Below, in pieces: positions 26,862 through 38,150 of a stretch of 64,000 nt of DNA. The first letter of the stretch is position 1, and each line of letters opens with the position of its first letter. Source of the stretch: Adiantum capillus-veneris (Eukaryota > Streptophyta > Polypodiopsida > Polypodiales > Pteridaceae); contig CM043970.1 of assembly GCA_014529385.2 (NCBI GenBank), positions 61,013,523 to 61,077,522 on the forward strand, written 5' to 3'. The position numbers and the translations under genes were made by a program. Below the pieces are notes generated by a model. It did not search any database. It was not told where the DNA came from and saw only the letters and a program-made list of their open reading frames with translations.

Positions 26862-28354
26862 TGTAAGGTGCAGCAGATGTGAATGTTGAACTTTGCTCAA
26901 GATGAGTGCTCCAAACTATGCTCAAGGTTTCCTTTTACTTACGGAAGGGAGAGCCTTCCGTTCCTTTAGTGAGAGAGTGCAATGGACACAACAAAGTGAA
27001 CACTGTGAATGAAGGTGCATGAGACTGACAGATAGAGAGAGAAGAGATACGACACCAGAATGTTGTCAAACCCTCCTCCGAAGGCCCCACTCTCTATGGC
27101 GAGAGCGGTCTACTATTGATTGCACAAATCTCTACAATGCTTGAACTTGACGACGATGTCGACGACGATGAGGACGACAACGAGACGGGCTAAAATCTGC
27201 AAATGCTAATGGCTAAAATCTGCAAATCTTTATCTGCTGAATTCTGACCCTATGTCGGTGACGACATCGATGGCGACGATGGGACGACGACGCGCTGAAA
27301 ACGCAGATGCTGAAATCTGCGTTTTCCGGGCTGAATCTGCAAACTTCGCGGGATCTGACTGTGCGGCGAGGATCTGCTGCAGGAAGGTGAGATCTGCGAG
27401 GTTCGGGACTTCTTCTACCGGTTCTAACTGCTGAAAACTGAAAACGCTGGTCTATGGCTGATTTGTCACGAAGATCTGCAAAAACGTTGAGGGGTCAGGC
27501 TGATGCAAAAACGCTAGGGCTGATTTGGGCTCTGCTGTGGAAATCTGCTATCTGCTCGACGGCGACCATGCGACAACGACGCGCTGAAAACGCAGATGCT
27601 GAAATCTGCGTTTTCCGGGCTGAATTTGCAAACTTCGCAGGATCTGACCGTGCGGCGAGGATCTGCTACGGGAAGGTGAGATCTGCGAGGTTCAGGACTT
27701 CTTCTGCGGGTTCTAACTGTTGAAAACTGAAAACGCTGGTCTATGGCTAATTCTGTCGCGAAGATCTGCAAAAACGCTGAGGGGTCAGGCTGATGCAAAA
27801 GCGCTAGGGCTGATTTGGGCTTTGCTGTGGAAATATGCTATCTGCTGTGGGAATCTGTTGTCGCTAGAGATGATCTGCTACGTCATGTTGTCGCCGAGGC
27901 TGATCTGGGAATGAAAAACGCTAGGCTCTGCTGTTGGGCAAAAACGCTAGGTTGGTCTTGGGGGGTCCTGCTAAGAAGGTGTCTGTTGAACCGGAGCTCC
28001 TGCTGCCTCTTCTGCCAGAAAGTACTAGCGCTAGGTTTCTATATATACAAGCTTATCAAATTTGCCCTACCTAGTTCCCAACAAAAGTCACTTACAAATA
28101 ATAAATGTCAAAAATAGGGAAAATAGGTTTAATGCACTGGAAAATGCTCCTGATGGTTTTTTATGGTAATGTTGTTGATCATGCTGTGTGCAAACAGAGG
28201 ATATGCATATAATCTAAGTGTCTGGACATGCACGGTCTGCGAACACTCACAAAAGTGCCAGATCACTTCATAAGCTAGACTAACGGGACTGAACTGAACC
28301 CTTGTCATGAAGTAGCTTGTCCACGGACACATAGGTTAGATGTGTCACGTGACA
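26862..28354 (-). repeat. 3' LTR of C0 with internal duplication
   Basis: Plus-strand ends TGTAAGGTGC and GTGTCACGTGACA match the LTRs of C1 and the C array. A segment of about 300 bp (about 27275-27490 and 27570-27800) is tandemly duplicated. Dense in the motif AAAACGCT. Confidence 0.85.
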
Positions 28355-28369
28355 TCCCCTCCTTTTCAA

Positions 28370-29913
28370 AGTGAGGTACTGGTACCGAACTGTATGGCAT
28401 CGAGGGAGATCACCAACAAGGTCTAGAATCCTGGAAAGAACTCCTCGCCGACCCACTCTGATGCGTGGGTCATGAGATACTTGAACTTCATAAAGGTCTG
28501 CAATGCTTGCTTCTTTGGGCCGCGCCGAAAGCGACACAAAGTCTTCTGTGGCTCCTTCAATGCTTCAACTTCGTCCATAGTCATGCTTCTACCTTCTTCA
28601 AGAATCTCGGAGGCTGAAAATTCCTGAAACCACTTACAACACAGAACCATAAACATACCAATTCTATGTAAAGTGACTCGAAAAAATCTCGTCTTCTCTA
28701 ACATGCAATGTAGATGAACAAGTAGACAGAGTGCCAACCCATTCACCACACACACGCAAACAATGAGATTGAATCTTGTGTTTCTGATCTAAATCAATCG
28801 ACTGTGGCAAAACACAATGGAAATGCCGATGCTTGATGCTCAATCCTTCTTGTGCTCTTTCGGATATTGTGTCATGCCAAGGAAGAGACATGGAATGTAA
28901 ATTCCTTGAATGCATACTTTTCAACTTTTCATGAGAAATCCGCATACATCCATGCTCATTCATGAGTGAATCGTGCTCAACGTACAATATGGCATGCCTA
29001 TGAAAAGGAATCACATAAAGACGTTGACTAAAATACAGGAAACGATCACGAATGAAACACTCGAACAATGCCTACTGACTAATCATTCGAACACATAATA
29101 CATCCTGTGGGGGCTCTTGAGACCTAGGCTCGAGGGCCAAGATCAGTTCTTCCTGAGGGGATTCTTTGGACCTAGGCTCGAGAGCCAAGATCGGTTCTTC
29201 CTGATTGGTCGAATCATCCTGTGCGGGTTCTTTGGACCTCGACTCGAGAGCCAAGATCGGTGCTTCGTGATTGATCGTCTCAGCAATGAGGTTAGCTTCA
29301 CGAGAGAAAGTATCAACTAACACATCATCCTTCTGAACAATCACATCGTGGTCATACAAATCATCATGCTCGTGAGAAATCACATCTTAATCATGCAAAT
29401 CATCATGCTTGTCATTGTCATGCAATTCTTCATGCTTATCATCATGCAATCCTGTGTGTTATGCTTTGGAGAAGAAGAGACTGAAAGAGTCTCCTTTTCC
29501 CGAATCTCTTGCATCTATGCCTGCACTTGAGAAAAGAGTCGCAACATTTCTTGTATTCTTGCTTTGTTCTGGCGATCAAATTTTGCTTCTCTTGCTTTGG
29601 CTTCCAAGTGTGCTTGCTCGTGCTCACGCTCTATGGCTGCCATTCTTTCTTCGTATTCACGATCTATCACTGCCCTTCTTTCTGCAGATTCACGATCCAT
29701 GGCTGCCAGTCTTTCTCCTTTTCTTGCTTTGCGTTCTAACTCCTTGTCCATCATCATCTTGTCGAAAGCCTCCATAGGAGTTAGTGCAATCCTTGTCGTA
29801 GATGGGGAAGGGGGAGGGTCGGAAAAACCTCCTGGTGAAGAAAATTCTTCTTCGCCACCTCCATGCTCATCACCTTCATGCAAAGTATCCATACCGCTTG
29901 GGGTGATGACCAT
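28370..29913 (-). pseudogene. C0 copy of the family C ORF, several breaks
   Basis: Starts at 29913 (MVITPSGMDTLHEGDE). Seen: coiled coil with AERRAVIDREYEERMAAIE; an Asp/His region (HEHDDLYDHDVIV); repeats of ILALESRSKEP; then FIRDRFLYFSQRLYVIPFHR, SLPWHDTI, CVLPQSIDLDQKHKI, and a C-terminus FRRGPKKQALQTFMKFKY...SEWVGEE. Frames change near 29515, 29380, 29070 and 28700. Unlike the array copy, it keeps a glutamine codon where that copy has a stop, so the chromodomain-like tail is readable here. Confidence 0.8.
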
Positions 29914-30247
29914 CCACTGAAGTCTTGGGTTCTTAAGTTCACGAGGAACTTGGGTTCTTGGGTTCTTGAGGGTCTTGAGTTCTTGAGGTTCTTGAGGTTC
30001 TTCTTTAGCTTGCAATCTGTGTTTGAGAAGGATCTTCTCTTCACCCGAGTTCTTCTCTTTCCTGCGGGCGCACCCCTTGGCGGTCTTGCGCTCACACCAT
30101 AGTTGCTTTTTCCCCACCTCACGTCAATTGGCCGGCCGCTAAGTGCACGGTCCGCTCTCAATGAGTGAAAAGAGGCACAAGGGGAGGCTGGACAAGCCCT
30201 TCTTTCTTGGGTTTCCTGTCACTCTTCAAAAACACGATTAGGAATCA

Positions 30248-30321
30248 ACCTCAACTATTTTGAAGTGAATTCTTGTGGTGTCGCGGTAGAATCTCAACTT
30301 GGAGTATCCAAGTCTGTTACA
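30248..30321 (+). repeat. 5' LTR remnant of Gypsy-B
   Basis: From CTATTTTGAAGTGAATTC to CTGTTACA, matching the last 74 bp of the 3' LTR at 41086-41159. The rest of the 5' LTR was replaced by C0. Confidence 0.9.
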
Positions 30322-30322
30322 G

Positions 30323-30334
30323 TGGTATCAGAGC
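30323..30334 (+). promoter_or_regulatory. Primer binding site of Gypsy-B
   Basis: TGGTATCAGAGC, one base after the LTR end; initiator tRNA-Met type. Confidence 0.92.
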
Positions 30335-33300
30335 ACGGCCGATTTCTCTTCTATGGGAAATTCGATCCTTTTTACACGGCACTTATGGCTTCAGACAAAG
30401 ATCAATCGACTTCCTCTGCATCCAAAGATGCGGGAAGAGATCACAACGAAGATTCGCGCAAGGAGTACGGCCCGCCTCGGCCTACTCAAGCGGAGATCGA
30501 AGAGATGGAGCGCCGACGATTGATCGGCGATGCAACAAAGATGATGCTAAATTTTGCGAAGGACCCAAAATTTATGAGTCAGACCTCCTTCGATGAGGTG
30601 CATGCACAGTGGCGGCAGACCACAGAACCACCCCTCAAACCGGCACTGAAGAAACCTCCTACTCCACGGATGTATACAGAGCAAGAATTAGAAGAGGTAG
30701 TTGATGCACGAATTGCTCAGCTTTTTGACGCGCAAAACAAAGCAGAAAAGCACGACAAAAAGCAGAAGAAAGAAACTGATTTCCAAGGTTATTTGGGTCG
30801 TCGGTCTACATTTGCATCGGCAAGAAAGCAGAAGAAGCGTGTTCGATTTGAAGGAGTACCCAGTTCTTCTTCTTCTTCTTCTGACAGTTCTTCTAGCTCT
30901 TCTGACTCGAGTGAAGAAGACAGAAAAGGCAAAAAGCGAAGCAAAAAGCAAAGCTTCGGAAAGGGCAAGAAAAAGGCAAAGAAATCTAAATCTCGCCCAG
31001 TTGTTGACAGTTCTACAGAGGACTCGTCTTCGGATAGTTCGGACTCTGACGCCGACAGCTTCTACATAAAGAAGAAAATTTTTATAAAGCCAACCAGTAT
31101 GACTTTCTTGAAGATAAAAGCAAGAAAGTCCGAGAGTTCAAAGAAGGTGGACAGTCAATTAAATTTGACACGTTTTCTGGTTATAGAGATGCTTCGAAGG
31201 CTTTGGCTTTCCTACTGCAGTTTGACATTGCTTTCTCTGGAGGGCGTTACTCAGAGCACTCCAAGATTCGGAGGGTTGCTTCTTACTTCAAGGGAAATGC
31301 TCGCACTTGGTGGTCCACGCTCCTACTGAACAAGACAGCGCCAGTTAAATGGCTGAAATTTAAAGGCTTTTTATTTCTTCTTGGCTGACTCGAGAGTACG
31401 AACGCGACATACAAACTGCTTGGAACCATCTTCGGATGACCAAGAAGGATACATTGGACGCATATTGCGAGAGATTCTCGAGCTCTTTTCTACCAGCCTC
31501 TTCATTTAAGAAGATCTCGTTCAAAGAACAGATTGAGCGGTTTACCTTGGGTCTTCCTACAGAGATCCGAGATCACTGCTTAGAGAAAAAGTCAGATTCC
31601 ATACAAGAACTGATGAGTCATGCGAAACGGGGTTTTGCCATCCACTCAAGCAGTTTAACCTACCCCACAGATGAGATCATGACACAGAGAATTGAACAGA
31701 CTTCGGGAAATGAAAGTAGAAAGAAGAAGAGCACCCCATAAACGAAAGTAAAGGATCAGGAGCCCTCTTTTTCTTTGATGAAGGAGCCAAGGCCAACTTC
31801 TTTTCACTTGGATTGGCGGCTCGATTTAGAATTACGTCCGACAACAGGCTGAGGCCACAAGCGAAGGTAGTTCGAGTGGCACCCGGACGGGATGTTGCCA
31901 TTACACCGATCATTGGCAAACTTCGTTTGCAATGACAAGGGTGTTTGGGGCAAGAGGATTTCTACGTAATTTCCTTGAGAGGTTGTGACGTTCTACTCGA
32001 AATCCCTTGGTACCACAAGAACAACGCATGGTTGACTATCGGGCCAAGAAAGCGACTTTGACAAAAGAAGGGCTTAGAGATTGTACTTGTTGAACTTCAA
32101 TTTCTTTACTCATTTTTTTTGGAGAGAACTGAACAATGAATGAAGATCGAATATGTTTTGACCTGAACAAAGAACGCCAAGATTTTCTCCACACTCATGC
32201 CGATTGCTTTTCAGAGGGCCTGCCAGGTGAGTTGCCACCAGCTCGTCCTAAGGATCATATCATTGATCTGATACTTGGAATCACATCACCAAACCGGACA
32301 CCTCACCGTGTGAGGCGAGCCCAAAGATACACCTGTTCGAGACACATTGTCTCAGCAGCATGAGTGCAGATGGACCCGGCCAAGATAGAAAGCTTCTTGG
32401 GCTTATGTTCTTACTACCAACGGTTCATCAAAAAGTTTGCAGAGGATGTTAACCCCTTTGCACTTGTCGACATAGAAAGAAGTCCTTTTCTCGTGGGGAT
32501 CCACATAAGTGACTGCCTTTGACTACAAGACCAGACTTTGCCGATTTTGCAGAAGTCGTTTGAAGTATATTGTGATACTTGTGGTCGTAGTCTGGATGCG
32601 GTCTTAATGCAAGAAGGCCAATATCATTGCCTATGAGAGCCGATTGTTTTCAAGGCCGGAATTGACAGTACAGATATGTGAGAAAGAGCTTTTGGCGGCT
32701 ATCCATGCTCTTAATCAGTGGCGACATTACCTACTCGGAGGCCATTTTACGGTTTTCACAGATGATGGGAGTCTACGCTACTTCTTGTCACAGAAGCAGC
32801 TATCGAAAAAGCAGATGCGGTAGACAAACATCTGGTCACAATTTTACTTCCGGATTGTCCATGTGCAGGGACAGAAGAATTTGGTGGCAGATGCTTTGTC
32901 TCGGAAGCCGTTGGTTCTGGCTATTTCCGCGATACATCATAGGAGCTTCGAGGATATGGTCGATCAATATGCCACAGATACGGATTTTGCAGACATTTTC
33001 ACACGGATACGGGATGGGGAAACAATAGCGGGATATTCCATTCGGGATGGCTACTTGATGAGGAAAACCATGTTGTGTTACACAACCGTTGAGAGAAGAA
33101 ATTATGACCGAATGCCACTGTCCGCCTTTTACGAGTCACGACAGCATTGCTACCACCTTGAAAGGGGTAGACAGATACTTCTTTTGGCCGAGACTCAAGA
33201 AGAATGTGGACGAGTTTGTGCGTAGTTGCTTGGTATGCCAAAAGGTCAAGTTTAACAAGCATAAAGCACAGGGATTGTTACAGCCTTTACCCATACTCAC

Positions 33301-33391
33301 CTGCCCCTGGGAAAGTATTGCAATGGATTTCATTTTTTATCTCATGAGAACACAGCGTGGGCACGATTGTTTATTGCCTGGATCTTCATAT

Positions 33392-34169
33392 CTGTGTTGC
33401 ACGAAACGTTTCCGAACTGGAAACGTCAACCTACCAAACGAACATGAAACGGCATTCTCCAGGACAAGGAAACGGCGGGGGTACACCCAACATAGAGTAG
33501 CCAAAAACAGAGAAATTCAAAGATATATCAACAAGTACATTAAAAGAAAACATTTTAACAAGATTTGCATCTTCCTCTTTCATTAGCACACACATATGGA
33601 AGAACCGTCACTTGCAATCATGTCAAGAAAAGAATTCTGTAAACTCTCTGGGATTGTTTTTTTAACGATGGGTGGCAGTTCAAACAGGGAGGCTTAATTT
33701 AGGCTATGGTCACGCGAGGCTTAGTTTCGAGGAACACAGCTCGACCAGCCCTCTGACAACGTAGCCTTTTGCAAGTTTTCACCGGCTCACTTTTGTAGCT
33801 ATGCCTTTTTAGGCATAGTTTCAAAACTATCCCGATTACCTACCGGTCACTCTTCCAGTTCTCTCTCCTGCTACTGCCCGTCAACCCCTCTCTCTCTCTC
33901 TGCCCACTGCTGCCCGTCAACCTCTGCGGATCCGTACCTACCATGGTCAGCACTCGTCGAGGCTTACGAAAAACTAAGCCTCGCGTGACCATGCCCTTAG
34001 CTTGGGCTTTTTTTTGTAAGTAAACTAGGCCTAACACAAACTTGACTTTTCTTTAAGGGGAAAAATGGGCGCCGTTTCGACGCGTTTCGAGGCAACTGGA
34101 AACGTGCAGCCCCGCCAGAAACGCAGAAACGCGTTTCCAAAGGCTTGGGGCGCGTTTCCTACAACACAA
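33392..34169. mobile_element. hAT-like non-autonomous DNA transposon (778 bp)
   Basis: Flanked by exact 8-bp duplications CTTCATAT (33384-33391 and 34170-34177). Terminal inverted repeats are imperfect: CTGTGTTGCACGAAACG at the left, and the complement of the right end reads TTGTGTTGTAGGAAACG. It splits the Gypsy-B integrase between its two halves. An 8-bp duplication suits hAT, although the ends are not a classic hAT CAG. No transposase. Confidence 0.75.
33702..33996. mobile_element. PIF/Harbinger-like MITE (295 bp) nested in the hAT-like element
   Basis: TTA duplications flank it (33699-33701 and 33997-33999). The inverted repeats GGCTATGGTCACGCGAGG and (complement of right end) GGGCATGGTCACGCGAGG differ at two positions and continue through CTTAGTTT. 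TTA target and GG start fit Tourist-type MITEs. No coding. Confidence 0.82.
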
Positions 34170-34995
34170 CTTCATATTACATGGCATGCCTGAGACGATT
34201 GTCTCCGACAGGGACCTCAGGTTCACGAGTTTGTTTTGGACGACTATTTGGGAGAACATAGGCACGCGGTTGCAGTTCTCGTCATCATTCCACCCGCAGA
34301 CTGACGGGCAATCACATATTGCTAATTCAGTGATACTGGATTTGTTGAAGTCTTCTTCGTTGCATCAGAAGACTACATGGGAAAGGTTTTTACCTTTGGT
34401 GGAATATGCTTACAAAAACACGATTAACTCTTTGATAGGGAAAGTGCCATTTGAGATTATTGAATTTGCTACGAAGGTTGGAACCCTTCCTTAACACGAA
34501 AGATAAGACTTTTCTTTGAAGCAGACCAGTTCACAAGGGACTTGAACCGGAAGGCTTTCGAGAAATCTCAGAAAAAGACAACAGATCGACTTTGTCGTGA
34601 TTTGAAATTAAAGAACTATCGGGTGCTCTTACATTTTGAGAAGGCACGCCCGAGAAAGAAAAAGGGAAATGAGTGGCTTCTTTGAAAGCTTAGCATGAGA
34701 TAGTGTGGACCTTTCCAGATTTTCCGAAAAGATAAATGATGTCTCCTTTGGACTGAAGCTGCTAGAATACTGAAGGATTCACAATGTTTTTTTTATGTGA
34801 GTCTCTTGAAGCCTTTTGAAGGCGATGTGCCTGATGATGAGCAACCCGAAATGCACGAAAACGAGCAAATACTTGTTCCAAGAGAGAAATTGGCACAGAA
34901 AGAATGAAGGTAATAAAGCGAAATGACGGTTCTTGGTTAAATTCAAGACCTACTCCGCATTGAATGCTAAGCGAATGGAGGAGGACCTAGCAGAT

Positions 34996-36191
34996 TGTAA
35001 GGTGCAGCGGAATGAATATTGAACTTTGCTCAAGATGAGTGCTCCGAACTGTGCTCAAGGTTCCTTTTACTTATGGAAGGGAGAGCCTTCCGTTCCTTTA
35101 GTGAGAGAGTGCAATGGACACAATCAAAGTGATGGACATTGTGAATGAAGGTGCTGAGACTGAGAGATAGAGAGAGACGAGAATATGACATCAGAATGTT
35201 GTCAAACCCTCCTCCGAAGGCCCCACTCTCTATGGCGAGAGCGGTCTACTTATGATTGCACAAATCTCTACAATGCTTGGACTTGCCGACGATGTCAACG
35301 ACGAGACAGGCTGAAATCTGCAAATCTCGTATCTGATGAATTCTGACTCTATGTCGGTGACGATGTCGATGGCGACGATGCGACGATGACGCACTGAAAA
35401 CGCAGATGCTGAATCTGCGTTTTCCGGGTTGAATCTGTAAACTCTCACTGAATCTGACTGTGCGGCGAGGATCTACTACGGGAAGGTGAGATCTACGAGG
35501 TTTGGGGGTTCTATTGCGGGTACTGAATGCTGAAAACTAGAAACGCTGGTGCTACTGTGGATTTCGTCGCGAAGGAACTGCAAAACGCTAGGTCGCCTGC
35601 TGCTCCAAAAACGCTAGGGCTGAATTCTGCTATTGGGGGAAAATCAACTAACGCTAGTGTTGATCTGCTGTCATGAAGTGGTTCTACTGTGTCTGCCAAT
35701 GCCGAAGCCCCTCTGCAATGCAAAATCGCCAAGGCAGATCTGTCCTTGCAAAAACGCTAGCTTGATGCTGAGTCGCAAAAACGCTAGGCCATGCTGTTGG
35801 GGGTCCTGTTGAGAAGGTGCCTGTTGAGCGAGTGCTCCTGCTGCCTCTTCTGCCAGAAAGTGCTAACTTTGGTTTGCTTATATATTATCTTAGCAAAATT
35901 ACCCTACCCAGTTTCCAACAAAAGTCACTTAATAAATAAGTGAAAAATGTCAAAAATAGGGAAAATAGGTTTAATGCACTGGAAAATTCCCCTGATGGAT
36001 TCTAATGGGAATGTTGATGATCATGTTGTGTGCAACCGGAGGATATACATCTAATCTAAGTGTCTGGTCATGCATAGTCTGTGAACAGACTCACAAAGTG
36101 CCAAATCACTTCCTACTGACTTGACTGAACTGAACCCTAGTCATGCTTCAGCTTGTCCACGGACACATAGGGTTGGATGTGTCACATGACA
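34996..36191 (-). repeat. 3' LTR of C1 (1196 bp)
   Basis: On the plus strand starts TGTAAGGTGCAGCGG and ends TGTCACATGACA, next to the complement of the purine tract (TCCCCTCCTTTTC, 36192-36204). Confidence 0.9.
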
Positions 36192-36204
36192 TCCCCTCCT
36201 TTTC

Positions 36205-37661
36205 AAAGTGAGGTATTGGTACCGAACTGTATGGCGTCGAGGGAGATAGCCAACAGAGTCTGGAATCATGGAAAGGACTTTTCGCCGGCCCACTCTGATG
36301 CGTGGGTCCTGCGATACTTGAACTTCATAAAGGTCTGCAACGCTTGCTTGCGACACAAAGTCTTCTGTGGCTCCTTCAATGCTTCAACTTCGTCTAGAGT
36401 CATGCTTCTTTCTTCTTCGAGAATCTACATGGCTGAAAATTCCTGAAACCACTTCCAACACAAAAACATGAACATACATTCCATGTAAAGTGACTAGAAA
36501 GAATCTTGTCTTCCTCAAAGACTGTGCATGCAATGTAGATGAACAGAAAGACAGAGTGCCAAACCGTTCACCACACACATGCAAACCATGAGATCGAATC
36601 TTTCTCTTCTGATCTAAAGCAATCAACTGTGGCAATTCACAATGGAAATGCCCATGCTTGGTGCTCATACTCTCATGTGCTCTTTCTACAATTGTGTCGT
36701 GCCAAGGAAGAAACATGGAATGTGACTTCCTTGAATGCATACTTTTCAACTTTTCATGAATAATCGGCATACATCCGTACTCATTCATGAGTGAAACATG
36801 CTCAACGTACAATATGTCATGCCTAGGAAAAGGGATCACATAAAGATGCTGACTAAAATACAGGAAACGATCACGAATGAAACACTCGTACAATGCGTGC
36901 TGACTAATCATTCGAATAGAGGGTTCTGTGGACCTAGGCTCGAGAGCGAAGATCGATTCTTCCTGAGGGGGTTCTTTGGACCTAGTCTCGAGAGCCAAGA
37001 TCGGTGCTTCGTGGTCGATCGTCTCTGCAATGAGGTTAGCTTCACTAGAGAAAGTATCGACTAACACATCATCCTTGTGAACAATCACATCATCTTCATG
37101 CAAATCATCATGCTTGTCATTATCATGCAATTCATCATGCTTGTCATTATCATTCAAATCATCATGCTTATCATTGTCATTCAAATCATCATGCTTATCA
37201 TAATCATGCAAATCCTGTGTGTCATGCTTTGGAGGAGAAGAGACTAAGAGAGTCTCCTTTTCCCGAATCTGTGTCTGAACTTGAGAAAAGAGTCGCAAGA
37301 ATTCTTTCATGTGCTGGTCACTCTTTTCTTTTCTTGCTTTAGTCTCGCGGTCAAATTCTACTTGTCTTTCTTTGGCTTCCAAGTCGTACTTACGCTCTAT
37401 GGCTGCCACTTTTTCTTAGTAGTCACGATCTATGGCTGCCCTTCTTTCTTCGTAGGCCTTTCTTTCTGCTTCTCTTGCTTCGCGTTCGAACTTGTTGTCC
37501 ATAAACAACTGCGTCAACTCCTTCATAGGAGTTAAAGCAATCCTTGGCGTAGATGGGGAAGGGGGAGGGTCGGAAAAACCTCCTGGTGGGGAAAATTCTT
37601 TTTGCCTCTCATGCTCATCACCTCCAAGCGAAGTATCCATTCCGCTTCGAGTGATGACCAT
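36205..37661 (-). pseudogene. C1 copy of the family C ORF, one stop and a late frameshift
   Basis: Starts at 37661 (MVITRSGMDTSLGGDEHE). One in-frame stop at 37418-37416 (IDRDY then stop, then EKVAAIERKY in the same frame). The rest reads through the coiled coil, five KHDDL/KHDEL repeats, LALETRSKEPP, FIRDRFLYFSQHLYVIPFPR, SMFLPWHDTI and HCELPQLIALDQKRKI, then changes frame near 36480, before the C-terminal tail. The function of the intact protein is unknown. Confidence 0.82.
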
Positions 37662-38137
37662 CCACTGAAGTCTTGGGTCCTTGTGGGTTCTTGTGGTCTT
37701 GGGTTGTTAAGTTCACGAGGAACTTGGGTTCTTGGGGGTCTTGGTTCTTGGGGTCCTTGAATTCTTGAGGTTCTTGCGGGTCTTGAGGTTCTTGAGGTTC
37801 TTCTTTCGCTTGCAATCTGTGTTAGAGAAGGATCTTCTCTTCACCCCAGTTCTGCTCTTTTCCACGGGCGCACCCCTTGGCGGCCTTCGTTCACACCAAG
37901 GTTGCTTTTTCCCACCTCACGTCGATTGGCCGGCCGCTAAGTGCACGGTCCGCTCTCAATGAGTGAAAAGAGGCACAAGGGGAGGCTGGACAAGCCCTTC
38001 TTTCTTGGTTTCTTGTCACTCTTCAAAAACACGAATAGAAATTGACATGCCCAAGTGACTTGGGTTACGTGCGACCTCAACAAGCAAAAAAAAAAATTAT
38101 GTGGTTCTTTCCTTGAGTGATACAGAACACTGCCAAA

Positions 38138-38149
38138 GCTCTGATACCA
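38138..38149 (-). promoter_or_regulatory. Primer binding site of C1
   Basis: Minus strand TGGTATCAGAGC, one base from the LTR end; initiator tRNA-Met type. Confidence 0.92.
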
Positions 38150-38150
38150 A

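Larger units (their letters stand above)
26862..30247 (-). mobile_element. C0: family C LTR retrotransposon, minus strand, 5' LTR missing
   Basis: Contains the element's 3' LTR (26862-28354), polypurine tract (28355-28367 on the plus strand), decayed ORF and leader up to about 30247. There the sequence switches to a Gypsy-B LTR end, so the 5' LTR and primer site of C0 are lost. It lies in the LIP1P upstream intron or flank; TTCGT (26857-26861) may be the left target duplication. Confidence 0.8.
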
